A stretch of DNA of 64,000 nt from assembly GCA_963854835.1 (NCBI GenBank), contig OY978526.1:43253140-43317139 (forward strand). The letters are read 5' to 3'. The translations under genes and the position numbers were made by a program. Positions 1 to 10,802 of the stretch are shown in pieces (the first letter of the stretch is position 1; each line of letters begins with the position of its first letter). The notes beneath the pieces are model-generated. The model worked only from the letters and a program-made list of their open reading frames with translations, had not been told where the DNA came from and ran no database searches. The stretch comes from Megamerina dolium (Eukaryota; Arthropoda; Insecta; Diptera; Megamerinidae).

Positions 1-1
1 G

Positions 2-184
2 ACGGGTGTATATATTCCAAATACCAAAGTCGTAGTCCCGCTTGGTTGCTGGCCGAGTGTGTTCCAAGCAGAGATTCTGGCAATTGCAACTTGTACAAAA
101 ATAATTCATGACAGAAGTCGAAAGAATGCAGTCAATACTATCTTCGCAGATAGTCAAGTTGCCAGAAAGACTCTAAGTTCCTGA
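2..184 (+). pseudogene. RNase H-domain fragment of a non-LTR retrotransposon
   Basis: The frame starting at base 2 is open from the window edge to a TGA at 182-184. It reads like the centre of an RNase H domain: a Gly-rich start, then FQAEILAIATC (the acidic Glu of the fold) and, about 25 residues on, FADSQVA (the catalytic Asp context). In flies this domain is found at the C-terminus of I, R1 and LOA-type LINE ORF2 proteins. The start lies outside the window. The domain appears cut off and is followed directly by an unrelated RTE-like fragment on the other strand, so I read it as a retrotransposon remnant and not a host ribonuclease. Confidence 0.55.
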
Positions 185-194
185 AGCATTTCGT

Positions 195-482
195 CAACAT
201 GTCCAAGCTAGCGCAGCCGCTGAATTTCAATGCGCTTTACTCATACAGCTCATTGTTTTACCTTATTCGATACTCGCCACCAAGGCAAATAGGACCAAAT
301 ATCTTGCGTAGGACTTTTCTCTCGAAAACCCCGAGCATTCTGTCATCTGAGGTGAATATTATCCAAGCTTCGTCGCCATATTTAAGGACAGGCATGATGA
401 GAGACTTGTAGAGACTTTTTTTAATTTCTCGAGAGAGGGCTCGATTTCTCAATCTACAGACTTATTTGTGTTATTGATGGTT
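195..482 (-). mobile_element. Decayed RTE-like LINE fragment (3' part of reverse transcriptase ORF)
   Basis: The minus-strand frame 258-452 reads ...RALSREIKKSLYKSLIMPVLKYGDEAW...VLRKIFGPICLGGEYRIR. This is nearly the same as the post-RT region of the longer element at 10803-13244. Homology continues on both sides but the frame is broken. It is an old 5'- and 3'-truncated copy of the same family. Confidence 0.75.
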
Positions 483-484
483 CC

Positions 485-1344
485 AAGATAGACAATAAAT
501 ATGTGTCCAATACTCGTACATAGTTAAAAACGACGAAGTTCTACATCAAAGTTTTTACATAGTCTGCTGACAGACTCGGAATATGTGTTTTTCTCTTCAG
601 TCGAGATATTTTAACGCACGTCTGGTTTCTTTAATAATATGAGTCATTTTTTTACAAAGCATCATAATGTATATATTGTATATATTGTTGCACGTTGTCA
701 AGTAAAATGAAAGAAAAATCAACCAAATAGACCCATTGTTAAAATGAATCACCGGTTCAGTAAAGAAATGAAATAGAATACCATTAATGAAATTTAGAAA
801 ATTATTTGGTGAATGGGTGGCCCCAAGTATTTTCCGTCGTATTAAATATATTTCTGTATGTATGTACGATAAATATTGCATTTGGCGCCACAAATATTGA
901 AGCGTAGATAAATAATGCTTTGTGTCACTAGGATATAATTACGTATGAGTATGTATCTATATAACTCGTATAGAGGAGTATTTAATATGATGTTGACGTA
1001 TACGTAATCCGACATGGATTTTTAGTAGATTCTTTAGAAAATTCAATTCATGCAAACACGCCATATATTGTAGGATTTTCCCTGATTACTAAATTACATA
1101 CTGCGCTGTTCTGTTCGGTGTTGTGTGGACATTTTATATGTAAATTACTTCAGGAGCGATTTATGTACTTACTTAGCTTACGTAATACTGACATCCATCT
1201 ATCGCTTACAATCCCGTAAAACGTACCAAATCTCTTTTGTTTTCATTGCGACATGTATGTGTATGTAAATGTTTCAGTAATTGTAATTTGGAAAGTTTTT
1301 TTTTATAATACGTTTTTCACGATTTTTTTCTATTATAGACATTA
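485..1344. other. AT-rich stretch, no gene seen
   Basis: Only short spurious ORFs occur here. I see no splice-supported coding, no recognisable repeat family and no RNA gene. Confidence 0.5.
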
Positions 1345-2778
1345 TTATACCCTGCATAATGCAATATGCATGGTATATTCATTTCGGTCAGATGTTTGTG
1401 TCCACTTGAAGGAATCTCCGGAGATATAGACATGGATATATATTCGTGATCACGGACGGACGGATGTCCGTCCGTCCGTCCGTCCGTCTGTCTGTCTGTC
1501 ACCTGGCTGGTTCGCACAATAACTTGAGTAAATATTGAGCTATTTTGACGAAATTTGACACAAATAACCTATGATCCAAGGGTACGGAGGAGATTGATAT
1601 TGGGCATGATCGGTCAATAGCCATGCCCACACCAAGCATTCAAAGCGACTAACCTCGGAATTTTTAAAATTTTCAATTTCCTATAACTCACTTAATATAC
1701 CATCTGGGACAACAATATATAGCACATAGAGTTATAATATACTACCACATAACCTTGCCAAAAATGAATGAGCCACGCCTACTTTTTATTGTAGCTCCCA
1801 TACAAAATGACCGAATTTCTTTTAAATTGAAATACCTGTAACTTCTACAATCTTCTGTCCAGAATAACCATAATTGACACTTATATTAATATCGTAGTCG
1901 GTAATAATCTGGCAGAAAATCAGTGTGCCAAACCCACTCCTTCATGGGTCTCCCATACAAAGTCGAGGGAATTAAACTAAAACTTTTAAGCTCCATAACA
2001 TACAAACCATTTAGCGTAGGACAACGAAATTTAAGTTATGGATTAGTATTGTACGAGCAACTAGGCTCGCAGGAAATGGGCGCACCACGCCCACTGTTTA
2101 TCGTAGCCCCCATACAAATTTTAAATTGAAACAGCTGTAACTTCGGCAATCTTCTGTCTAGAATAACCATAATTGACACTTAGATTAACATGGTAGTTAG
2201 AAATAATATGACAGAAAATCAGTGTTCCACGCCCACTTCTTCATGGTTCTTCCATACAAAGTCGAGGGAATTAAAGTAAAACTTTTAAGCTCCATAACTT
2301 ACAAACCATTTAGCGTAGAACAACGAGATTTAAGATATGGATTAATATTGTAGGAGCAACTAGACTCACAGGAAATGAACTCGCCACGTCCACTGTTTAT
2401 AGTAGCCCCCATACAAAATGACCGAATTTCTTTTAAATTGAAATAGTTGTAACTTCTGCATCCTTCTGTCTAGAACAATCATAATTAATACTTAGGTTAA
2501 TATGGTAATTGTACATAATCTGGCAAAAAATCAGCATGCCACGCCCACTTTTTAATGGGGCTACCATACAAAGTTGCGAAAATTAAAAAAAAAAAATTTA
2601 ATCCGCTATAACTTACGAGCTATTCAACGTAGGACAACCAAATTTAAGATGTGGATTATATATCTACATATTTAGGGTATAATTTGTAGGGTATAATTTG
2701 GGTATAATTTGGGTATAAATTATACCCTACATATGTAGAGTATAATTTGGTCGGCACTAGCCGACTGTAAGATAATTT
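1345..2778 (+). mobile_element. DINE-1/HINE-like non-autonomous Helentron, copy A
   Basis: The element starts TTATACCCTGCATAATGC and then has a run of GTCC/GTCT tetranucleotides at 1455-1500. Its body is about three tandem units of roughly 310 bp, each with a pattern like CCCACGCCTACTTTTTATTG followed by CCCATACAAA. It ends with an inverted copy of the TATACCC terminus (about 2674-2745) and a hairpin, GTCGGC/GCCGAC with loop ACTA, at about 2750-2765. Matching order in five other copies shows that this is one family. The layout (sub-terminal inverted repeats, GTCC microsatellite, tandem core, 3' hairpin) is that described for Drosophila DINE-1/INE-1. It encodes no protein. The family assignment is inference from structure. 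Confidence 0.65.
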
Positions 2779-3650
2779 TTCTTTACTAAATTTGCCAAAA
2801 CAAAAAAGTTGTGATTCTTTTAAAATGGATTTTCTATATAATGGATTTTGGATTAAAGTGAAGAAATTTGTCATAACAATTTATATCAAAAATAGTACAA
2901 AAATGTTACTACTCATACTTTGCTCAAATACATATATTAAATTAAAAATGAAACAATTTATAACATAAAATGTGTATTACATACCTTTAGCTTTAGCATT
3001 GATAATTAAAATAAAATAGAAAATAAGGATTAATTACTAATTTATGATAGTGAAATAATAAGCAAATTACTTTAATTTATCAACAAGCATCATTCTTATC
3101 TTTACTTTTACACCTGTGCTAACTTTTGTCGATAAATAGCATTGCGAATATACAGTTTATTAATAAACAAACCAATAAAAAAGTACCACAAAATAGTCAT
3201 TTCTAAATGTTATTTTCTCAGAATACACATAAATATGTAACTTTGTGAAAAATTGCCTCACATGAAAGTTAACGACACCTGTGTACACTTCATATGCTAT
3301 CTAAAAAATAAATACAAAGTCGTAAGATACCCGTCGCTACTGATAAGACCAATTTATGTACGAATAACAATATATGCCATAATTTATGAGATTGTTTGTA
3401 TGTATAAGAATGTGTGTGTATGCACACCTGAATGGGTTTATTTAGTCATTTAGCTTTGTCTGGTTAAACATGCATATTTAAATGAAACAAATACCCTTCG
3501 ATAATAGGTAGATATATAGTATGTAGGTATGTTTCTCAAAAAAAAAAAAAATTCCATGGCCTTAAACTCATTTTAATATTCATATAACATTTTCTTAAAA
3601 AGCAATACCTATTTGTCAAATTTAGTGGGATCAATATGCTACACGATTCT
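2779..3650. other. AT-rich stretch, nothing recognised
   Basis: No conserved protein, RNA gene or repeat could be supported. The ORFs are short and low in complexity. Confidence 0.45.
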
Positions 3651-3657
3651 CTATATT

Positions 3658-3780
3658 GCTATCTCCGTGGCTAGTGCGTTTCTTCTGAGCCGTAGGCCGT
3701 GCGTTCAAATCCCGACTGAGGCAGCAACTTTAATATCGAAAGGACTTTTCTTTCGAACGGTGGCCTAATATCACAGAAAC
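3658..3780 (+). mobile_element. tRNA-derived SINE, 5' portion
   Basis: An A-box-like CCGTGGCTAGTGCG is followed about 30 bp later by a B-box-like GCGTTCAAATCCCGACTGA. Then comes the family's body start, TTTAATATCGAAAGGACTTT and TTCGAACGGTGG. Similarity to the other SINE copies stops near 3780, so this is a 3'-truncated or variant copy. Confidence 0.6.
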
Positions 3781-4574
3781 AGCAAACAGCTGATTGTGCA
3801 AAATGATGGTCTCACTCACATCAGTGTACAGTATTACAATCGTTGAATGAATTTGTTCAATATATTGGACAAATCAAACTCAAGTAAGAGGGACAGGTAA
3901 AAATCGCTGAGTATAGTATTTGTTTTTTGGTACCGCTTTAATTTGTATTGCGAGAAAAAGATTATTCCATGACTACTTTAGGCGGGCCATTAAAGGAGTT
4001 TATTTTTTATTCATTGCTTTTCCGTAGCCGAGATCCGTTAGAAATTCCCTCTGATCAGATACATATGTGTAGGTAAATTTGTAGCAATTCGATGCAATTT
4101 CTCTTTACCCATTTATAATTATTTTGTATAAAATTTTGCCGTTGTTCTGTTATTTGGACACCGTTGCGTGATTAAATTTAACGCCTTTTGCCATTAAGTA
4201 TTATCATTTAGTATAAAAACTGATTTTCCGAAAATGTGTCTATGACTACCTTTTAATATATATAAAAAAGCAGAAATATAAAGCCATATATTCAGCAAAA
4301 TATAATAAAAGATCATGAAAATTTTTTCATGCTGCAAAAAGTGTGCTTTACAGTGTTATTAATAATCTGAATACATTTACTCGATGAGCTTCACAATTAA
4401 AAACCAATAGTCACTCATATGCTATATACATATCGTATATATACACTAATGTATATTTAAAAAAAAAACAGCAGCTTTGTGTGTTCTCTCTTACTCTCTA
4501 GCAGAACAATCTTCTCGTAAGTTATTAATATTTTAAAACAGTCTTATCTACATGTATAGTCGTATATATTTGTA

Positions 4575-5000
4575 TAATGGGTGATTCATTTAGAAGTACT
4601 TCTTAAAAAAATAATAGAAACACTAAGTGTTATCTAGCAATCTTTATTACCATACAAAAGAACAATTCATTGCATTTATTATGTTAAGATTATTCCTTCC
4701 TTCCTTTCATATGTTGGACTTAACTGCGGCTAACATGGTGTAATCTGAGATCCAATTTCTGATGACACAGTCGAGTACTTCGAGTATACTTTCGATTGCT
4801 CTATCGTAGCCGGTTTCTCCATATAGAATTTCGACTACATAGTGTAACCTCAATAAATGTGGAGCGATGCAAAAAGAGTGATAGATTATAAACAAATTCT
4901 ATACCAGCGACTCTAAAGCTATTAATCTTCGATCCAAGACTGAATTTCAATTGGCTTGCCCTAATTACATGGAGTATGCAAATAAAACAAAACAAAAATC
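4575..5000 (-). mobile_element. Probable mariner-like element remnant, C-terminal end
   Basis: The plus-strand end TAATGGGTGATTCATTTAGA resembles the GGGTGATT termini of other mariner-like elements here. On the minus strand, 4707-4895 reads AIESILEVLDCVIRNWISDY..., which has the shape of the C-terminal helix of these transposases (a Leu/Val/Asn/Trp pattern before the stop). The rest of the element is missing or too decayed to read. Confidence 0.4.
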
Positions 5001-5710
5001 ATTGAAATCGAATTAATTTTCGGACAGTTATGTCTCCTCTCTTTTGATTTCGATTCGGTCTAAAATCAACTCATCAAATCATCAGATTTGTATATAACCA
5101 ATTTTCTATTCATCCATTTTATGCATTTCTAAAATGCATAAAAACTATCGATTCTTAAAAAATGTCTTCAGCGAGTTCTCATTCATTGAAATCCTAAAGT
5201 AATATGTTGTTGTGTTTCCTTAAATCCCGGTAAATTAATGACTACCTGATTAATATGTTGCAATATGTAGTAAAGCTTCCATCTTCGGATTAGATTACTT
5301 CGTTCAGAAATTCGAGAGTTATTGGAGTTATTCCATAATTTGAACAGTTGGTTTATTTTTTTTCAAAACTAGACTTATAACGAAAAACCATAGGCAAAGG
5401 TAAAATATTTAAAAATTTCGAAACAATTAAGCGCTAATAATAGCTAATGTACTCATAAATTTGTGTATATGTAGATAAGATAGAATTGAAGTATACTTAC
5501 TATTGCGAGATATATGTAACTATTTAGGAAAATTATTGGGTGAGTAATGAAATAGTGTCGTTTCATATGTTAGTATCATAGGAGATAATATTTGTTATTT
5601 TTTTTTTCTGGACGGGATATGTATTAATTTTGCGAATTATTCAAAGTCGATTTAGTCACTTCTGCCTCTCTATCTGCCCGTAATTACCGACCTCTCACGC
5701 TGAAAGCACT

Positions 5711-6014
5711 TATAGGCTTCGAAGAGCCCTTTGGCAAAACTTCTCTTCAAGTGCCGTTGAGCGCGCTAAATTTAAGACAGTTTTAGAAGGGACCCTTACG
5801 ACGTACTTTTTCTGATCTTTGTCACAGATATCATTTAGAAGCTTTTTCGTGGAAAATTTTTACTGCCGGAAGAATTGCCAATTGCTAACCACCTGTCAGT
5901 TACCGTTCGAAAGAAAATTCTTTTCAATATTTTTAATTGAGCTTCAGCCGGCGATTGAACCCACGTCCTACAGATCAGAAGACCAACGCACTAACCCACT
6001 GAGCTACGACACGA
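5711..6014 (-). mobile_element. tRNA-derived SINE, near full-length copy
   Basis: Read on the minus strand, it begins at about 6014 with a tRNA-like head (GTAGCTCAGTGGGTTAGTGC as A box, GTGGGTTCAATCGCC as B box). The shared body follows, including CGGCAATTCTTCCGGCAGTA-like sequence, and it ends with the GGGCTCTTCGAAGCCTATAA tail near 5711. It aligns along its length to the copies at 31997-32368 and 57919-58205. Confidence 0.75.
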
Positions 6015-6604
6015 TGAAAATTATTACTTAAGATAATTTTGACCAGCGAACGGATGAGTCCGTAAATGTTAGGAATAGGATGAAAACCACATTTACCTCC
6101 CACAAAAACTGTACGCGTTAATATCGAAAGCTCTCGAACTAAAACGTGGTATGTAAATTTAGACTGATTAGAGAATGGGCTTAATCAAAAGCTTATTTTC
6201 ATATCATCACACTCGAAGTAATAATTGTATCAAGCTGAATCTCGGTATGTATAAATATTTTTGAATAGACGAGTTTGAACATGGATGGAATCGGCGGAAA
6301 TCCCAGTCTACGTATCACACATAGTATGCTTTAGACTGTATGTACTTTGTACACGAACTAATAAAGGTATTGAACTGTAACTCGAGATACGAGTATACGA
6401 TTATTTATATTACAGTCCGAGTATGTTCGAATTTGGTCACAATTGTATGAAGACCGCTTCTGCCTCTAACATAAGATTTTTTTGCTCAAGTGTGTTACTT
6501 ATATGTATGTTCTTCTGTCATGGTGTAAGAGAATCTAAGTTTCGGTACTACTGAAGTTGAGCTTTTCACATTTCTTCAAATATTATTTCATTCGTTTCAT
6601 AATA

Positions 6605-6935
6605 CAGCGGTGGTCCAATATAACGAACGAAATGCGTTATATCGATAACATCCTTCCGAACAGAATAGGAAGTTTAATTTTAAGATATTAATTGATTAAA
6701 AAAAGTTTTAACCAAAGCATTACTAAAATTAGCCGTCAAAAAAACCAATTCTAACTTTAAGATGGTCATAACTTTGAATATAACTATGACCCATATTGTA
6801 TGTATGTCATGGTAGTATAAAAAAGTTTGTGTACGGAATAATCTTTTTCAACCATTCGTTATTTATGTTAGAGCCATTAATGGTCTTGTGAAAAATATCC
6901 GTTATATCGGCATTTGTTATACTGAACCTTCACTG
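6605..6935. mobile_element. pogo/Tigger-like MITE
   Basis: The left end CAGCGGTGGTCCAATATAAC and the right end (reverse complement CAGTGAAGGTTCAGTATAAC) form an imperfect terminal inverted repeat. Both sides are flanked by a TA dinucleotide (6603-6604 and 6936-6937), as expected for Tc1/mariner/pogo insertion. The CAGTGRARCYTC-NTATAAC end type is typical of pogo/Tigger elements. The 331-bp interior has no coding capacity. Confidence 0.6.
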
Positions 6936-7595
6936 TATTTTGTTAATCATTTTTATTAAATTTATCAAAAGGAATAAAGTATATTAACATCTACATATAT
7001 TAATATCTATTTAGTTATTGTTATTGTTGTTTATACGTAGCAAAATTATACAAATTATAATAGTTTATTAAATTGATGTCAATTTTAACATGTCTGTCTC
7101 CACCCAAAAAAAAAAAAAAAAAAAACAATAATAAAAACAAAACAAAAAGAACATATATGAAAAAAATCAACAAATAAAAGTAAAATATTAATAAAAACAT
7201 AAAAATTACGAAATATGTAGGTATCGTACTATATTTTCTCATATTTTGGTTATATATTTATTACTCTTAGTTGATTTTTTTTCCTTGCTTCTCGCTAAAA
7301 ATTATTACTCTATTATACAATATACATATAAATATAAGTATTGAGTGCTCCATCACGCATTAGATGAATGTTTCTGAGAGAGGGAAGAACTAGCAAACAC
7401 AGAAAAAGACAAAAAGAAGCACACCAGTCATCTGTACACATACACACACACATATATGCAAATAAAAAAATTCTCACTGCGATGACGAAATCGTTGCCGG
7501 TGCCCATGTACAAACAAGTAAATGGTGTTTTTAAAGTGTTGAAGTTTGAACTGAACGAAATCACGAACAAATTGTGCGAATTGTCATGATTCGCT

Positions 7596-7935
7596 ATGTT
7601 GGAAAGTCAATTGTATCTGGAAGTCCAATATTCTATCACTTTCTCAAGCAACGGGGCCAAAGCCGATCTAAAGCATCGATCGTCTCTAGTTTATCTAGTT
7701 GATTACAAAGGTTGTTCTCGGGCTGCACCGCCTTGCATTGACTGGAAAGTACAGGCTGACATCATTCTTGAACTGTTCTCACTACAATCGGGTATCCGCC
7801 CCGGAACAGACTCCGGACTCTTGGATCACTTCCGAGGTCTGGACCAAGGATTGCTACCCCAAACTTACTACTTTACGAGATCACGATACTTTCGAGATCA
7901 TTCTTGAAAAAATATGCACCATTGACTACACCTGA
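7596..7935 (+). other. Unidentified GC-richer island with overlapping open frames
   Basis: In very AT-rich surroundings, about 340 bp is noticeably less AT-rich. Two overlapping frames stay open: 7596-7907 (103 codons) and 7699-7935 (78 codons, ending ...WTKDCYPKLTTLRDHDTFEIILEKICTIDYT). I recognise neither product. No splice sites or partner exons stand out. It may be a decayed coding exon or a transposon fragment. Confidence 0.25.
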
Positions 7936-7939
7936 GCAT

Positions 7940-9650
7940 TAAGCACACCAAACAGTGATAAATTTGCAAGCATCGTTCTGGCGCAATACCATTCGTTGTG
8001 AAATTTCAAACTAAGTTCGGCACAAATAAGCTTTCAGCTGTGAAATAATCTGTCACCGCAATACGTGCAGCCAATTTGAAACACAAACTTTGAAACTTTG
8101 AAGAACACCATATACAAGTACATACAAATGCTTAATATATGAATAAGGGCGGGTCATATTTTCTGAATATGAGCATATTTTGATCCGCGTGTTTTGAAAT
8201 ATAACCGATATTCGAGTGGCAACCAACACATAGTACATATGCTTATACTACTTTAGAATATCATGATTTCTTGGACAAATATAATATACTTGGAATCATC
8301 GGTAATTCCATTTCGTTTTTTTTTTTACTTATTTGACTCGCCCTAATATACATATATATTTGTGTGTTGTATGTTGTTGCTACGAAATGTGTGGGTATAT
8401 TCCAGAAGTAAAATATCGTTGCGCTGTTAATTGTATATACAATATATACATACACATACATATGTAGCTGTTGTTGCTGCTTCTGCTCATGGCAATCACT
8501 CTTAATAGTTGATAGTGCCATCAGCGAGCGATATAAATACATACATACATATATAGATATATAGCTGTAGGTATATATAGTACAACTCCATCACCACCGG
8601 TATCACCTATACTTCGTGATTACCAATAATTACCTCTATTCGACATAATATGGCTGTAGCGCTCCCATCGTCATACCGGCGACGATATGGTCGACGAACA
8701 TGTTCAACAACACTTTTACCTTCATCATACCACTACGATTTTCCGCCGATATTGTATCAACATACATATTTTGTGCTTTGTGCGTATTTATTTTTTTCCC
8801 TCTTAATTCATTTGTGGTTTTATATTCATTTTATTTTTCTATTGTTCATTACTTTTGTTCATTCGTTGTAAAGCATTGACTTTGAACCATAACTTTATTA
8901 TGAATATAGTACATAATGTTTTATGAAATCAGCATAACAAGCAGCAACAACAATACGAGTCATAGAGCATTGTGGGGTTAGTTGGGACTCATAGAATTCT
9001 TGTGAGATACAGTATCACATGCGGTTGCAAATATGTACATATAATTATTATGAACGTAGTCTCAAATTTGCATATTCATTGGAAATATTACTCGGTAGCA
9101 AAAGATATCCATTGCCCATTTTCTTACTTCTAACTTCAAAAATCACATGAACAAATGTTTTTTGCTGTCGGGTTTTCGAAAACAATAAAAATTTGTTTTT
9201 TTGTTTTCAAGCACATTTTAATATATGTATAACTTGTCTATTTTTTTTTTTTATAACTTGTCTATTATTTACCCGTTTTCTTTGCTTAGAAATGGAAAAA
9301 GAAAATATATTTCGGCATGAATACTCATAACTGGCAATTTATCCATAGATTTTCTTCATCGATACCTTGTTTCCTTTGGGAAAAAAAACCCGATTGTATA
9401 AATTTTTACAATTTATATTTTTTCCAATCATTTTTTCTTTTTTTCCCTATACATATATTGCATATTTTTCATGGCCGTTGTGATCCAATTTTTTTCATAG
9501 GTTGGACCATTGGTCGTAAGTCGCTAATCGAATTGACAATATTTCTAGTATTATTTGTAGGTTTATAAAGTTTTTTTTTTAGTTTTGATACCTTTGAGAA
9601 TGAAATTGGTAGGTTCTTGTTTGACATATGGTCTAGAAAAATACAAGACA
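7940..9650. other. AT-rich stretch, nothing recognised
   Basis: Poly-T tracts, short CA/TA runs and spurious small ORFs only. No family similarity was found to other parts of the window. Confidence 0.45.
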
Positions 9651-10802
9651 AAAAAATCTCCTTACAGTCGGCTAGGGCCGACCAAATTATACCCTGCATA
9701 TGTAGAGGTATATATAAAAAGTTTGCTCGTATATCCATCCTTTTCTTCCACTACTTTGTATAGGAACTACATTAAGAAGCAGGCGTACCTCACCAATTTT
9801 GGAGAATCAATTTCTGCCTATAATACTAAACTACATAGGTTGCAATGGGTAGACCTAGGCGTATTATTTAGTAAGTTATAGGTGTTTTAATGTTTTAGAT
9901 AAATCCGGAAGCTATATAAAAAGTGGGCGTGACGTATCTCTTTCTGGTATATCTAATTAATTTTTCAATATCAATCCACACCTTAAATTTGGTTGTCCTA
10001 CGCTAAATGATATGTAAGTTATGGAGTTTAAAAGTTTTAGTTTAATTCCCTCGACTTTTATGGGAGACTCATGAAGGAGTGGGCGTGGCACACTGATTTT
10101 CTGCCAGATTATTTCCGACTACGATGTTAATCTAAGTGTCAATTATGGTTATTTTAGGCAGGAGATTGCCGAAGTTACAGCTGTTAAAATTTAAAAGAAT
10201 TTCAGTCATTTTGTATGGGGGCTGCAATAAACAGTGGGCATGGTGCGCCCATTTCCTATGAGCCTAGTTGCTCGTACAAAACTTATCCACACCTTAAATC
10301 TCGTTGTCCTACGCTAAATGGTTTGTATGTTATGGAGCTTAAAAGTTTTAGTTTAATTCCCTCGACTTTGTATGAGAGACCTATGAAGGAGTGGGCGTGG
10401 CACACTGATTTTCTGCCAGATTATTTCCGACTGCATTATTAATCTAAGTGTCAATTATGGTTATTTTAGGCAGGAGATTGCCGAAGTTACAGCTGTTTAA
10501 ATTTAAAAGAATTTCAGTCATTTTGTATGGGGGCTGCAATAAACAGTGGGCATGGCGCGCCCATTTCCTATGAACCTAGTTGCTCGTACAATACTTATCC
10601 ATAGCTTAAATCTCGTTGTCCTACGCTAAATGGTTTGTAAGTTATGGAGCTTAAAAGTTTTAGTTTAATTCCCTTGACTTTGTATGGGAGACTCATGAAG
10701 GAGTGGGCGTGGCACACTGATTTTCTGCCAGATTTTTGCCGACTACGATATTAATTTAAGTGTCATTTATGGTTATTCTAGACAGAAAATTGCCGAAGTT
10801 AC

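Noticed and set aside
1440..1505. GTCC/GTCT tetranucleotide runs considered as CRISPR-like or independent microsatellites
   Set aside because: The same run occurs at the same place in several DINE-like copies, so it is part of that element; there are no spacers.
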